A DNA stretch of 64,000 bases from an uncultured Desulfobulbaceae bacterium. Its GTDB lineage: Bacteria > Desulfobacterota > Desulfobulbia > Desulfobulbales > CALZHT01. Every line of letters starts with the position of its first letter. The first letter of the stretch is position 1. The notes under the pieces were generated by a model that worked only from the letters and a program-made list of their open reading frames with translations, searched no databases and had not been told where the DNA came from. Positions 26,803 through 35,621 of this stretch are shown here, piece after piece. Where the stretch lies: assembly GCA_945787445.1 (NCBI GenBank), contig CALZHT010000012.1, positions 1-64,000 of the forward strand, read 5' to 3'. The translations under genes and the position numbers were made by a program.

Positions 26803-28308
26803 TTAGAGCTCAAGATAGCGCACATCACCGCCTCTCCGTGGGTCTCCACCGCCTTTTCCTCGGGCAATGGCATGCACCCCTCCAAAATAAACGTCTTGCA
26901 CCCCCCAGATATTCACTGGCCATTTTTTGCGGAGTGACCCTACGGTAGCTTCAGGATAGTCAGGCTCTGTTTGCAGGATCTTGCCGTCCCAGTGTAGTCG
27001 AGGCGCCTTGACCGCTTGATCCACATCCATGTCAAAATCGATAATATTGCTGATAACCTGGGTTATTGCGGTGCGGATGCGCTTGCTGCCGCCGCTGCCC
27101 AGGATCAATTCAGGGATGTTGTCACGCACCAGGATGGACGGCGCCATCATGGAACAGACCCTTTGTCCGGGGGGACCGGCATGGAATCCATCCGGATGCA
27201 GATCGTCTTCTCCAAGCATGTTGTTGAGCATGATGCCGGTACCGGGCACAATATACCCTGAACCTTCACCGTTTGAAGTGGTCATGGATGCCACATTGCC
27301 GTAACTGTCCATAACGCTTATATGGGTTGTGCCGCGGCTGAAGGTCCTAAGATTTTTTGAAGCATTAGGCACCCAATCAGAAGACATGGGGTCGAAGCCG
27401 TTTTGCCGCAATCCTTCAATGGTAACCATCACGGTTGCAAGTGCGTCCAAATGCTCGGATGACGACCACGAGTATTCTGACAATGGAAGTTTTTCCAGCA
27501 ACCGCAGAGCTGCACAGATCAAGTTGCCGCCAAAAGAAGGAGGAGGATTTGTGAGCAGCTGTCTGCCTCGGTAATTTGCCGCCAATGGCTTTCGTTCTAT
27601 GACTTGATAGGAATGGAGATCCGCTGCGGTCAACAGCCCTTGTCCATGTTCCATATCTGCAGCAATTCTTTGTGCCAGATCTCCTTCATAAAAATTTTTT
27701 TCCATGTCTTTGGGGAGATCTTCGAGAAAGTCTGCATAGTCCCGGTTCACAAGGAAATCACCATCTTTCAGAAATCGGCCGTTGGGGGCAAAGAGTTTTT
27801 TCCCTGCATTTGTGAGGATCATGATTGGTTTGAGCAGATCCAGGAAATAGGCTTGCTGACCGCTTATTCTGACGCCGCGCCGGGCAAGTTCAATGGCCGG
27901 ACCGACAATTTCGCTAAATGGTAACTTGCCTAACTTTTTGTGGATATGCAAAAAACCTTTGAGATTTCCAGGTACCGCCACAGAGCCCAAACCAATATTG
28001 AAATCCTGATCAGAACCAGAGAAACGGACGGTCACGGGAAAAAAGTGAGGTTCACGGTTTTGATTGTTTAAGCCTCGCCCCGGTGTATCGGCAAAAAAAT
28101 CAAAAAGAGTTGCCTGGCCTGCAGCGGTTCTTGACAGAAGGAAACCACCACCGCCGAGGCTGGTTAAAGCCGGTTCAGCCAAAGGACTCACTAGCCCGGC
28201 TGCGATGGTGGCATCAAAAGCATTGCCGCCTTTTTTGAGTGTTGCAATGGCTGCCATGCTCACTTCGGGATGTCCGCAGGCAACAATTGCTTTGTTTTGT
28301 GAGATCAT
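26803..28308 (-). CDS. ggt: Gamma-glutamyltransferase family protein
   Basis: The 501-residue Ntn-hydrolase family protein is a precursor that cleaves itself before a Thr; here the site is FSRGTTHISVMDSYGNVASMTTSNGEGSG, with the nucleophile Thr in TTHISV. Other family motifs are GGNAFDATIAAGLVSPLAEPALTSLGGGGFLL, NPPPSFGGNLI, MLNNMLGED and RVCSMMAPSI. There is no signal peptide and the protein is shorter than E. coli Ggt, so a cytoplasmic enzyme acting on gamma-glutamyl peptides or related amides is likely. The ATG overlaps the stop of the M20 gene (ATGA), linking it to peptide or amide catabolism. Confidence 0.82.
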   Translation of the reverse strand: MISQNKAIVACGHPEVSMAAIATLKKGGNAFDATIAAGLVSPLAEPALTSLGGGGFLLSRTAAGQATLFDFFADTPGRGLNNQNREPHFFPVTVRFSGSDQDFNIGLGSVAVPGNLKGFLHIHKKLGKLPFSEIVGPAIELARRGVRISGQQAYFLDLLKPIMILTNAGKKLFAPNGRFLKDGDFLVNRDYADFLEDLPKDMEKNFYEGDLAQRIAADMEHGQGLLTAADLHSYQVIERKPLAANYRGRQLLTNPPPSFGGNLICAALRLLEKLPLSEYSWSSSEHLDALATVMVTIEGLRQNGFDPMSSDWVPNASKNLRTFSRGTTHISVMDSYGNVASMTTSNGEGSGYIVPGTGIMLNNMLGEDDLHPDGFHAGPPGQRVCSMMAPSILVRDNIPELILGSGGSKRIRTAITQVISNIIDFDMDVDQAVKAPRLHWDGKILQTEPDYPEATVGSLRKKWPVNIWGVQDVYFGGVHAIARGKGGGDPRRGGDVRYLEL

Positions 28309-29510
28309 TGGGATTTATTCTTAATTGCGGAAATGTCATGCAGGGCATTATGGGCTACATGGGCAAAAAAATTGGCCCCCACCGGGAGCACATCTTCATT
28401 GAAATCAAAACGAGGGCTGTGGGCAGGTGCACTTTCATGTTTTTTCTTCCTGGCGCCAAACCGGACAAAACATCCACGAACGTGTTTAAGATAAAAAGAA
28501 AAATCTTCACCCCCCAGGCTGGGGAAGGGGAGACCGAGCACTCCTTCTTTGCCCACTGTTTGTTCAGCAGCTTGCTCTGCGATCCGTGTTGCTTTCACAT
28601 CATTTATTACCGGCGGGTAGCCTTCTGTTAAAATCATTGTCGCTTCCGCATTATGGAGCCCTTCCATGGCATTTACCATACGGGAAAGTCCATCGATTAT
28701 CTGCTGTCTCACCTTAGGATGAGTAGTTCTGATGGTGCCTTCAAGTACTGCCATATCTGCAATGACATTGGCGGCCGTGCCGCCCTGAATGCGCCCCACT
28801 GTAATTACCGTGGGATATGACGGGTTCACTTCCCTTGACACCAAGGTCTGGATGGCCATAACCAGAAGGCTGGCCACGACTATGGAGTCCACTGTTTCAT
28901 GTGGTTTGGCAGCATGACCGCCTCGGCCTTTGACTGTTATTGAAAATTTGTCAGTCTGGGCACAGATTTGACCAGGTTGGACGCAGATTTCACCAACGCG
29001 ATAGTGCCGGTCAATGTGGCCGCCAAATATAGCATCAACACATTCCAGTGCACCTTCCCGGATCATGACCTGCGCCCCGCCTTCTCCTTCTTCCGCCGGT
29101 TGGAAAAGGAGTATAACTTTGCCTGGCAATGATGTCTTGGTAAGCATGGAAGCCGCACCCAGGACCATGGCAATATGGCCGTCGTGTCCGCAGGCATGCA
29201 TTACGCCCGAATTTTTTGAGGAAAAGGGAAGGCCGGTCTGTTCTTCAACCGGCAGGGCATCCATGTCAGCCCTGAGAGCTATGCATGGGCCGTCCATATT
29301 TGTATCACCCAGGGTTGCGACAATACCCGTACCACCGATATGAGTTATATAGTTAATGCCAAGCTCATCAAGCTTTCCGGTAATAAACTTTGCGGTTTCA
29401 TGTTCTTGAAAACCTAGCTCGGGATTCTGGTGAATAGTCCGCCGAATCTCCTGCATCCAGGTTATTAGTTTTTGGTCCGGGCCGAATTTTTTCATACAAG
29501 GTACACTCAT
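28305..29510 (-). CDS. M20 family amidohydrolase (hippurate hydrolase-like)
   Basis: The protein has 401 residues from ATG 29510; an ATG at 29495 (MKKFGPDQ) is equally good, and the longer frame from TTG 29585 overlaps the upstream gene and lacks an RBS. M20D motifs are RRTIHQNPELGFQEHETA, LRADMDALPVEEQTGLPFSS, MHACGHDGHIAM, LFQPAEEGEGGA and LGGEDFSFYL, which supply the metal-binding Cys/His/Glu set. It is a cytoplasmic metalloenzyme that hydrolyses N-acyl or N-aryl amino acids. It is co-transcribed with ggt and preceded by the MoeA-like gene. Confidence 0.87.
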   Translation of the reverse strand: MSVPCMKKFGPDQKLITWMQEIRRTIHQNPELGFQEHETAKFITGKLDELGINYITHIGGTGIVATLGDTNMDGPCIALRADMDALPVEEQTGLPFSSKNSGVMHACGHDGHIAMVLGAASMLTKTSLPGKVILLFQPAEEGEGGAQVMIREGALECVDAIFGGHIDRHYRVGEICVQPGQICAQTDKFSITVKGRGGHAAKPHETVDSIVVASLLVMAIQTLVSREVNPSYPTVITVGRIQGGTAANVIADMAVLEGTIRTTHPKVRQQIIDGLSRMVNAMEGLHNAEATMILTEGYPPVINDVKATRIAEQAAEQTVGKEGVLGLPFPSLGGEDFSFYLKHVRGCFVRFGARKKKHESAPAHSPRFDFNEDVLPVGANFFAHVAHNALHDISAIKNKSQ

Positions 29511-29566
29511 AAATTGTGAGTTGGTTCTGTATTGGAAATAACTGTATATCGGACTAAAAAAGCCGG

Positions 29567-30619
29567 TTATTTGCCGAATCCACAAATTGGGTATTTACAC
29601 GTAGCGCAGTTGCGGCAAAGTCCGCCATGTCCCAGGGCCGCAATATCTTGACGGCTGATTTTCTCACCTGCCAATAGTCGCGGCAAAATGAGATCGAAAA
29701 TCGTAATCTTATGAAACATACCACAGGCGGGCAGACCCACTACGGGGATTTGTCCGCAATATCCCACCAGGAACATGGCGCCCGGAAGCACCGGGGTACC
29801 GTACACAATATCATGGGCGCCGGCAAGAGTAATACCCTCCCTGGTGACATCGTCGGGGTCCACCGACATGCCGCCGCTTGTAATAATAAGGTCAACCCCT
29901 TGATCCCGACAGAATGTAATCTGTTCTGCGATAACCTCCGCGTCATCCGGAGCCATACGGACAATGTGCAATGCAGATCCGAAGCGTGCCAGTTTTTCTC
30001 GCAGTAACGGCTCGAATCCATCATCAACTCTGCCTTCATAGACCTCCCTGCCAGTGATGACAAGTCCGGCCTTCACGGAATTAAGCGGTAAGACCTTGAT
30101 TATTCCATCCGTCTTGGTGGCAATTTCTACTGCCTCTTCCACGACTTTTATCTGAGCGACAAGGGGAATCAACCTGGTGGCAGCAACCTGATCTCCTTTG
30201 TTGACAGGAGTGTTGTTGTGGAGGGTGGCGCACATGACCTCGCCGAGCATATTAAATGCAAACAGCATTTCTGTATTAATTTTTACCAGACCGTCGTGAG
30301 CTGCCACCATATTTATCTTTCCTTCCACAGCCTGGCCCGAGATTTCGGTGCCGCCGCCGGCAAGCGCTTTGGCCATGAGAGCAGCAGCTTCATTTTCATG
30401 GATTTCATCCGGTCCTAAATCGAGAACATAAACATGCTCCTTGCCAAGACGCTTAAGGTGCGGGATGTCTGCTGAACAAATTATATGGCCTTTTCTGAAG
30501 GCAGGCCCTTTAAAAGCATCCTGCTCTTCTGTCGGGCCGCGGTGGTGAGGCCGTATTTCAGTAATATCGTGGGGCAATACCATACCCACTGCATTATCAA
30601 TAGGGATTTTTCTTGTCAT
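29567..30619 (-). CDS. MoeA/MoaB-like molybdopterin-binding protein with cysteine-rich tail
   Basis: The 350-residue protein has a molybdopterin-binding (MoCF) domain at residues ~170-310 (VITGREVYEGRVDDGF, DLIITSGGMSVDPDDVTREGI, LPGAMFLVGYCGQIPVVGLPACGMFH). The N-terminal ~160 residues (AVGMVLPHDITEI...KGPAFRKGHII, HVYVLDLGPDEIHENEAA) match a group found beside FmdE genes rather than standard MoeA. The C-terminus GHGGLCRNCATCKYPICGFG has a four-cysteine cluster that could bind zinc or Fe-S. It may handle Mo/W-pterin for a formylmethanofuran/formate-type dehydrogenase. It follows the FmdE gene by 67 bp. Confidence 0.75.
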   Translation of the reverse strand: MTRKIPIDNAVGMVLPHDITEIRPHHRGPTEEQDAFKGPAFRKGHIICSADIPHLKRLGKEHVYVLDLGPDEIHENEAAALMAKALAGGGTEISGQAVEGKINMVAAHDGLVKINTEMLFAFNMLGEVMCATLHNNTPVNKGDQVAATRLIPLVAQIKVVEEAVEIATKTDGIIKVLPLNSVKAGLVITGREVYEGRVDDGFEPLLREKLARFGSALHIVRMAPDDAEVIAEQITFCRDQGVDLIITSGGMSVDPDDVTREGITLAGAHDIVYGTPVLPGAMFLVGYCGQIPVVGLPACGMFHKITIFDLILPRLLAGEKISRQDIAALGHGGLCRNCATCKYPICGFGK

Positions 30620-30686
30620 CTAAGAATCTCAATGTTTTTTGTACATAGTACATTCTTACTCACAAACAGATAAGGAGAAAATCGTA

Positions 30687-31271
30687 TCAGGAAAACTTCT
30701 TATAGTACCTACCTTCCACACACGGTTTGCACAAAGTTGTATTGTTTTTTTTTACATCACGGTTGTCCTGCACCCAATCACCGCATTGTTGGCACTGTAC
30801 TCGCCGTTTGGGTCTACCCGGCAAGTCAAATTCCGGCACCTCAATTTTCACTATTTCGATTTTGAAGAGTTCGGTTTCCGGCATAACCCGGTATGCTTCC
30901 AATTGCTGCGTGTATCTGTCCGTTATTTCAGGACAATACCGTGTTGAATTTCCCCGGGCTTCTTCTAAGGCCGTAATGCGTGCGGCGTCACCTGTTTTCA
31001 GGTTTACAAAGGTCGCAGCCATTATCCCGTAATCCAGCCATTTCAGGGAGCGTTTGCCGAGGCTGGCGCCGGTAACGCTCTGAATAGCATCAGTTGCGCA
31101 GCGGTCAATTTCTACGATCACATAGAGGTTTTTCCTGTCTTTTCCTTGCGGATCAACAATCCCGATTTCCCGCAGACCAACCATTGCCATACGGACACCC
31201 AGGACTTGACCTGCGCAGATATGGCCATGGATTTCTGTCGACTTTTCAAGAAGTGTTTCAAATGCTTCCAT
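30687..31271 (-). CDS. FmdE family protein with C-terminal zinc ribbon
   Basis: The 194-residue protein has the N-terminal FmdE core with STEIHGHICAGQVLGVRMAMVGL (His/Cys metal site) and RCATDAIQSVTGASLGKRSL. The C-terminal zinc finger is VQCQQCGDWV...TTLCKPC. FmdE proteins were first noted with tungsten/molybdenum formylmethanofuran dehydrogenases, but in bacteria their role is unsettled. Pairing with a MoeA-like protein supports a part in Mo/W cofactor supply or insertion. It is the first gene of the minus-strand series FmdE, MoeA-like, M20, ggt. Confidence 0.85.
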   Translation of the reverse strand: MEAFETLLEKSTEIHGHICAGQVLGVRMAMVGLREIGIVDPQGKDRKNLYVIVEIDRCATDAIQSVTGASLGKRSLKWLDYGIMAATFVNLKTGDAARITALEEARGNSTRYCPEITDRYTQQLEAYRVMPETELFKIEIVKIEVPEFDLPGRPKRRVQCQQCGDWVQDNRDVKKNNTTLCKPCVEGRYYKKFS

Positions 31272-31511
31272 ACAACATTACCTTTGCGTTAAGAATATTG
31301 CGGGCTTGAGCTTGATAGTAATGGTACCAAAATAGTGTAAAGATACCAGCCTTTGGTTATTTCGTAATATACTATATTCAATAAAATTTTCTTTTGAGTA
31401 CGCTTGCATATGCTTTTGCTTTCGGCTACCATTTCAATTCCCGAATTTTGGGGGACTTCAATAATCAATTGAGCTTTCATGCACTTAATTGCATGACTCT
31501 GGGAGCATTTC

Positions 31512-32012
31512 ATGAATAAAGCTGTCCGTGGTCTGTTCGTTGTTTTTTTTGTCTCCTCTGTTCTCTTATCTGTAAATCCTTGCAAATCTGATCCGCAGGA
31601 AACTGTAAAATCGGACACGCGCTGTCCGGTCTGTGGTATGTTTGTAGCAAAATTTCCTTCCTGGATCACCCAAATCCGTCATACTGATGGGACGGTCAGT
31701 TATTTTGACGGCATGAAGGACATGATGGCCTACTACTATAATCCGGAAAAATTTAGCAAACAGCATAAAGATTTCATAATAGAAATTTGGGTAAAAGATT
31801 ATTATTCACTGGCCTGGCTTGAGGCCCACAAGGCTTTTTATGTTTCAGGCAGCGATATTTACGGACCCATGGGCCATGAATTAATACCGTTTGCATCCAA
31901 AGAGGCGGCTCAAAGCTTTAAAAATGACCATGCCGGCAAAAAAGTATTTTCTTTTAAAGAAATTCCTCCAGAAGTAATTGAAAGACTCCGTTCCGGACGT
32001 ACCATGAAGTGA
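31512..32012 (+). CDS. nosL: NosL family protein
   Basis: The 166-residue protein has a signal peptide (KAVRGLFVVFFVSSVLLSVNP). The copper-binding motif is TRCPVCGMFVAKFPSWITQI. The remaining NosL pattern is SYFDGMKDMMAYYY, VKDYYSLAWLEAHKAFYV and MGHELIPFASKEAAQSF. NosL delivers Cu(I) to nitrous oxide reductase in denitrifiers. Here no nosZ, nosD or nosR is present in the window, and the gene heads an ABC-transporter cluster, so another metal-dependent target is likely. Confidence 0.85.
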   Translation: MNKAVRGLFVVFFVSSVLLSVNPCKSDPQETVKSDTRCPVCGMFVAKFPSWITQIRHTDGTVSYFDGMKDMMAYYYNPEKFSKQHKDFIIEIWVKDYYSLAWLEAHKAFYVSGSDIYGPMGHELIPFASKEAAQSFKNDHAGKKVFSFKEIPPEVIERLRSGRTMK

Positions 32013-32025
32013 CAGACATTAAAAA

Positions 32026-32307
32026 ATGAGACCGGTACATCTTCTTCTTGCTATTGTTTTTGTGCTATTTGTTGCAGATACTGCTTTATTCTTTCATGCC
32101 AGAATCCAACGCCACCAATTTTATGCCAATAAAAAAATACTAGACATTACTACTGCCGGTCTTGGCTTGACAGACTTGTGTGTCTCTACTGAAGCGCGAT
32201 ATACCCGCCATCCGGCTGTAAGTGACAAAATTGTGCCGTTTATGGATCACCCCGGAGCCATAGAACATTTCCCGACAGGTTCTTTCTGGGCCCCGGCCTT
32301 CCCATAA
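32026..32307 (+). CDS. Small membrane-anchored protein of the NosL-ABC cluster
   Basis: The 93-residue protein starts 13 bp after nosL. An N-terminal membrane segment (RPVHLLLAIVFVLFVADTALFF) is followed by a hydrophilic, His-containing tail: TDLCVSTEARYTRHPAVSDKIVPFMDHPGAIEHFPTGSF (in parts). No known family is recognised. The rigid-looking, proline/histidine-rich tail and position make it a candidate metal-handling or docking subunit. Confidence 0.6.
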   Translation: MRPVHLLLAIVFVLFVADTALFFHARIQRHQFYANKKILDITTAGLGLTDLCVSTEARYTRHPAVSDKIVPFMDHPGAIEHFPTGSFWAPAFP

Positions 32308-32395
32308 TATTTCAACAAATACCGTGAATGTGGGGCGAAGCGAAGATGAAAACCAGCTATTTCAGGAGGTACCGGTTGCATCAGAGTTATAGATT

Positions 32396-33589
32396 ATGCT
32401 GAAAACAGTTTTTGAAAAACACCTCAACATTTTAGATTACTCCCTTTCCTCGCTGTGGCGTCGCAGATTAAAAAATGCCAGTGTCCTGCTGGTTTTTGCC
32501 GGGGTAATTTTTCTGCTGGCATCATTTCAAATGGTAACCCAGGCCTTGACCCAGCTTGCCAAAGATTCTCTAGAAAACACCCCTGAAATCACAATACAGC
32601 GAATGTCAGCCGGTCGGCAGGAAGCAATACCGCTGGCCTATATGGATGAACTGTCCACCATCTTCGGCATCCAGAAAGTAGTGCCGAGGATTTGGGGATA
32701 TTACTTTGATGAGGCAAATCTCGCTAATTACACGGTAATGGGGCTTGATGTTTCCGCCATGCCATTTGGCAAGAAACTTAACCTGGCATTGCGCGAAGGA
32801 CGCTTTCCGGAAAGGGAAGGGACGGGGGAGTCCGTTATCGGTCAATCGGTTTATACAGCAAAAGATTTGAAAAATAGGCGGGTTATCTCCTTTTTCCGGC
32901 CTGACCTCTCATTGAAATCCTTTAAAGTTGTCGGTATATTCAGCAGCATTGTCGACCTGCTGACTAGTGATCTGATTGTGATGAATATCGAAGATGCGCG
33001 GGATCTTTTTGCCATAGCGCCAGGATTTGTTACAGACTTATGTGTATATGTAGCCAATCCAATGGAAGTTGACACCATCGCCAAAAAAATTGCTGACCGT
33101 CTTTCGGATACCAGAGTGCTTACCAGGTCCCAGATTATGAAGACGTATCAAGTTGTTTTCGGCTGGCGTAGCGGTTTTGCCTCAGTCTGTCTTTTGACGG
33201 CCCTTGCCGCTTTTATTATCCTGGCATGGGACAAGGCTTCCGGGCTTTCACCCGAGGAGCGCCGGGAAATAAGTATACTGAAAATATTAGGATGGGAGAC
33301 GACAGATGTTTTGGCGGTCCGCTTTTGGGAAAGCTTTTTAGTGGCTGCCCTGGCTTTTGTGATCGGCTGTACCTTTGCTTATATTCATGTTGCTTTTTTT
33401 GATGCCACCCTCTTCAGACCGGTTCTTTTGGGATGGTCGGTGATTTATCCGTCCTTCCAGCTCATTCCCAATATATCCGTCGATGATTTGCTTCTTATTT
33501 TTTGTTTTACCGTTATCCCGTATTTGGCTGCCACTGTAATTCCGGCATGGCGTTGTGCCATTGTTCCGGCGGATTCTGCTATACGGTAA
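32396..33589 (+). CDS. ABC transporter permease (FtsX/MacB/LolC-like)
   Basis: The 397-residue protein has an N-terminal TM (NASVLLVFAGVIFLLASFQMV), a large extracytoplasmic MacB-type domain (residues ~50-250) and three C-terminal TMs. The FtsX signature EERREISILKILGWETTDVLAVRFWESFLVAALAF (in parts) is present. The start ATG 32396 has no good RBS close by; an AGGAGGT lies 25 nt upstream. It couples ATP hydrolysis by the next gene product to work on a periplasmic or membrane substrate. Confidence 0.8.
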   Translation: MLKTVFEKHLNILDYSLSSLWRRRLKNASVLLVFAGVIFLLASFQMVTQALTQLAKDSLENTPEITIQRMSAGRQEAIPLAYMDELSTIFGIQKVVPRIWGYYFDEANLANYTVMGLDVSAMPFGKKLNLALREGRFPEREGTGESVIGQSVYTAKDLKNRRVISFFRPDLSLKSFKVVGIFSSIVDLLTSDLIVMNIEDARDLFAIAPGFVTDLCVYVANPMEVDTIAKKIADRLSDTRVLTRSQIMKTYQVVFGWRSGFASVCLLTALAAFIILAWDKASGLSPEERREISILKILGWETTDVLAVRFWESFLVAALAFVIGCTFAYIHVAFFDATLFRPVLLGWSVIYPSFQLIPNISVDDLLLIFCFTVIPYLAATVIPAWRCAIVPADSAIR

Positions 33590-33612
33590 TGAAGGCGGGG
33601 TAGGGGACGATA

Positions 33613-34290
33613 ATGCTGATCGAACTGGAATCGGTTACTAAAATATATAATAAGGGAAGACCAAACGAAGTAAAGGCCCTCACCGGAGTAAGCCTCACCA
33701 TAGAACCTCAAACCATGGTATGCCTCAAAGGGGCAAGCGGTTCAGGCAAAAGTACTTTACTTTCCATTGTCGGTTGCGTATTCCCACCAACCAGCGGCAG
33801 GGCCTCCATAGCCGGAAAGCAGCTATCCAGGCTGCCGGACCGATTCCTTACCATCCATCGCAGGGAGACGATCGGCTTTATATTTCAACAATTCAATATT
33901 CTTCCCGGATTGACTGTGATGGATAATATTACCTTGCCGCTTCTTCCTCTTGGTGTATCACCCCGGGAGCGGAGAAAAAAAGCACGGATTCTTACCGAGC
34001 AACTTTCCATTACGCACCGTGAAAATTTTCTTGCCAATCAGATATCAGGAGGGGAGCTGCAGAGGGTGGCCATTGCCAGGGCGCTTATCAATAATCCTCC
34101 CATTATTCTGGCAGACGAACCCACCGCCCATCTGGACAGCAGGCTCAGCATGGAATTTATGAGTATAATGAACGACCTCAGGTTGGCCGGCAAAACAATT
34201 ATAATTGCTTCTCACGATACCCTGGTAACAGATCATCCTCAAGTGCATCATATTGTCGGGGTGAAGGACGGACGAATTCATGTTCCTTAA
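33613..34290 (+). CDS. ABC transporter ATP-binding protein (MacB/LolD-like)
   Basis: The 225-residue protein has Walker A (GASGSGKST), Q-loop (IFQQFNILPGLTV), signature (ISGGELQRVAIARAL), Walker B (IILADEPTAHLD) and H-loop (IIIASHDTLV), all intact. Its small size is typical of FtsE/LolD-type ATPases. It overlaps the next membrane gene by 11 bp and is 23 bp from the permease, so it is the energising subunit of this system. Confidence 0.9.
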   Translation: MLIELESVTKIYNKGRPNEVKALTGVSLTIEPQTMVCLKGASGSGKSTLLSIVGCVFPPTSGRASIAGKQLSRLPDRFLTIHRRETIGFIFQQFNILPGLTVMDNITLPLLPLGVSPRERRKKARILTEQLSITHRENFLANQISGGELQRVAIARALINNPPIILADEPTAHLDSRLSMEFMSIMNDLRLAGKTIIIASHDTLVTDHPQVHHIVGVKDGRIHVP

Positions 34291-35290
34291 TTCATGGAGC
34301 CTGACCCTTTGCTTGTGCAGTCTTGTGGTCTTCTTTTTACTGGCTTTTGCCAGCCGAACAGCAGTAAGAGTGCTCCGTTTCTGGAATCCTGCCAGCGACA
34401 GCAACCGGCAAATCCGTCTTGAAAATGAAATATGGCTCTCATCAACCATGGTGGCATATGGTCTGGGCTTCCAGATTGTCTCCCTGCTTTTGTTCGTGCT
34501 TGCCGCGAACCATTATTGCCAGATGATTGTCGGGGCAATGTGTGCCACCGGTGCTTTAACGGCGAACAGTTTTGGCGTGCCGGCCCTGATGGTCAAGGTT
34601 GCCGGTGTCTTTTTATACGGATTCTGGATTGTGATGCATCAACTGGATATAAGGTCGGAAAGATATCCTCTGGTCCGGGTAAAATATATCTTCCTGCTGT
34701 TGTTGTTACCCCTGCTTTTCGTAGACATATCTTTGCAAACCCTTTATATTTCTGGGCTTAAGCCGGACATTATCACTTCATGCTGTGCAGTGGTGTTCAG
34801 TTCTTCAAGCGGGACAGGCAGTCAGAGTTTTTTGGCCAATGTATCCCAGCAGACCCTATTGGTCCTATTTTACTCGGGTATTGCAGCTCTTTTTACTTGT
34901 GGCATTTTGCTCTTACGGTATAAACATGCCCTGCTTGCCGGTTTGTATTCACTGCTGTGGATGGTATTTTTCGGCGTTGCCATCGTCACTATTATTGCCG
35001 CTCTCTCTTCATATATTTATGCCATGCCGTATCATAACTGTCCCTTCTGTATTTTTAAGACGCAATACTATTACATAGGTTTTGCAATTTTCGGTACCCT
35101 GATCCCTGCTGTTTTTTTGGGGATAAGTTTGAGTTTGGTCCAACTTTTTTTGGGTAAAAGTGATCTGGTTTTTTATATACGGAAATTCCAAACCTATGCT
35201 GTATGTTTTTCATTACTGTTTTTAACTGTTTTTGCTTTTCTGTCCTCATATCATTATATTGTGTATAAAATAATGGGCGGAGAAGTTTGA
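34280..35290 (+). CDS. Polytopic membrane protein of the NosL-ABC cluster
   Basis: The 336-residue protein has about nine hydrophobic segments. Cysteines occur in or near the membrane or loops (NHYCQMIVGAMCATGALTANSFGVP, TSCCAVVFSSSS, YHNCPFCIFK). The CPFC motif in YHNCPFCIFKTQYYYIGF is a likely metal or thiol site. The short charged loops include QLDIRSERYPLVRVKY. I do not recognise the family. By position it is the second membrane subunit of the ABC system and may receive or export metal or a thiol compound. Confidence 0.65.
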   Translation: MFLNSWSLTLCLCSLVVFFLLAFASRTAVRVLRFWNPASDSNRQIRLENEIWLSSTMVAYGLGFQIVSLLLFVLAANHYCQMIVGAMCATGALTANSFGVPALMVKVAGVFLYGFWIVMHQLDIRSERYPLVRVKYIFLLLLLPLLFVDISLQTLYISGLKPDIITSCCAVVFSSSSGTGSQSFLANVSQQTLLVLFYSGIAALFTCGILLLRYKHALLAGLYSLLWMVFFGVAIVTIIAALSSYIYAMPYHNCPFCIFKTQYYYIGFAIFGTLIPAVFLGISLSLVQLFLGKSDLVFYIRKFQTYAVCFSLLFLTVFAFLSSYHYIVYKIMGGEV

Positions 35291-35425
35291 AGGGGTAATT
35301 GGGAGCGTTCCTTTTAAAAGAGATGCATCAGTTTTACTTCTATATCAGTAATCGTTTGTCATAATTTCAATGTATCATTCTTGAGATTTCCCAATATTTT
35401 TGTCAGGTTAATTGCCTTTTTGCAG

Positions 35426-35455
35426 TTGACTGTCCCTGAAAATATGTGATATTCT
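35426..35455 (+). promoter_or_regulatory. Putative sigma-70 promoter of the TolQR-like operon
   Basis: TTGACT (35426-35431), an 18-bp spacer, then TATTCT (35450-35455). It lies in the 331-bp gap upstream of the six-gene operon, which otherwise shows no gene or repeat. The -10 match is weak (4 of 6), and the 5' leader would be about 160 nt. Confidence 0.3.
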
Positions 35456-35621
35456 TAACCTGTAATTATTTAAAAAGTTGCCATTTCAGCTGATGAATTT
35501 CATACTAAAGGCCATATTTGATCATTTCTTACTTCCCAGGTCTTGACGCCAAAACGAGATACAAGAAGCACATCTGGTACCGGTCAAACTGGCAAACAAT
35601 CAAACCAAAAAAGAATTATTA

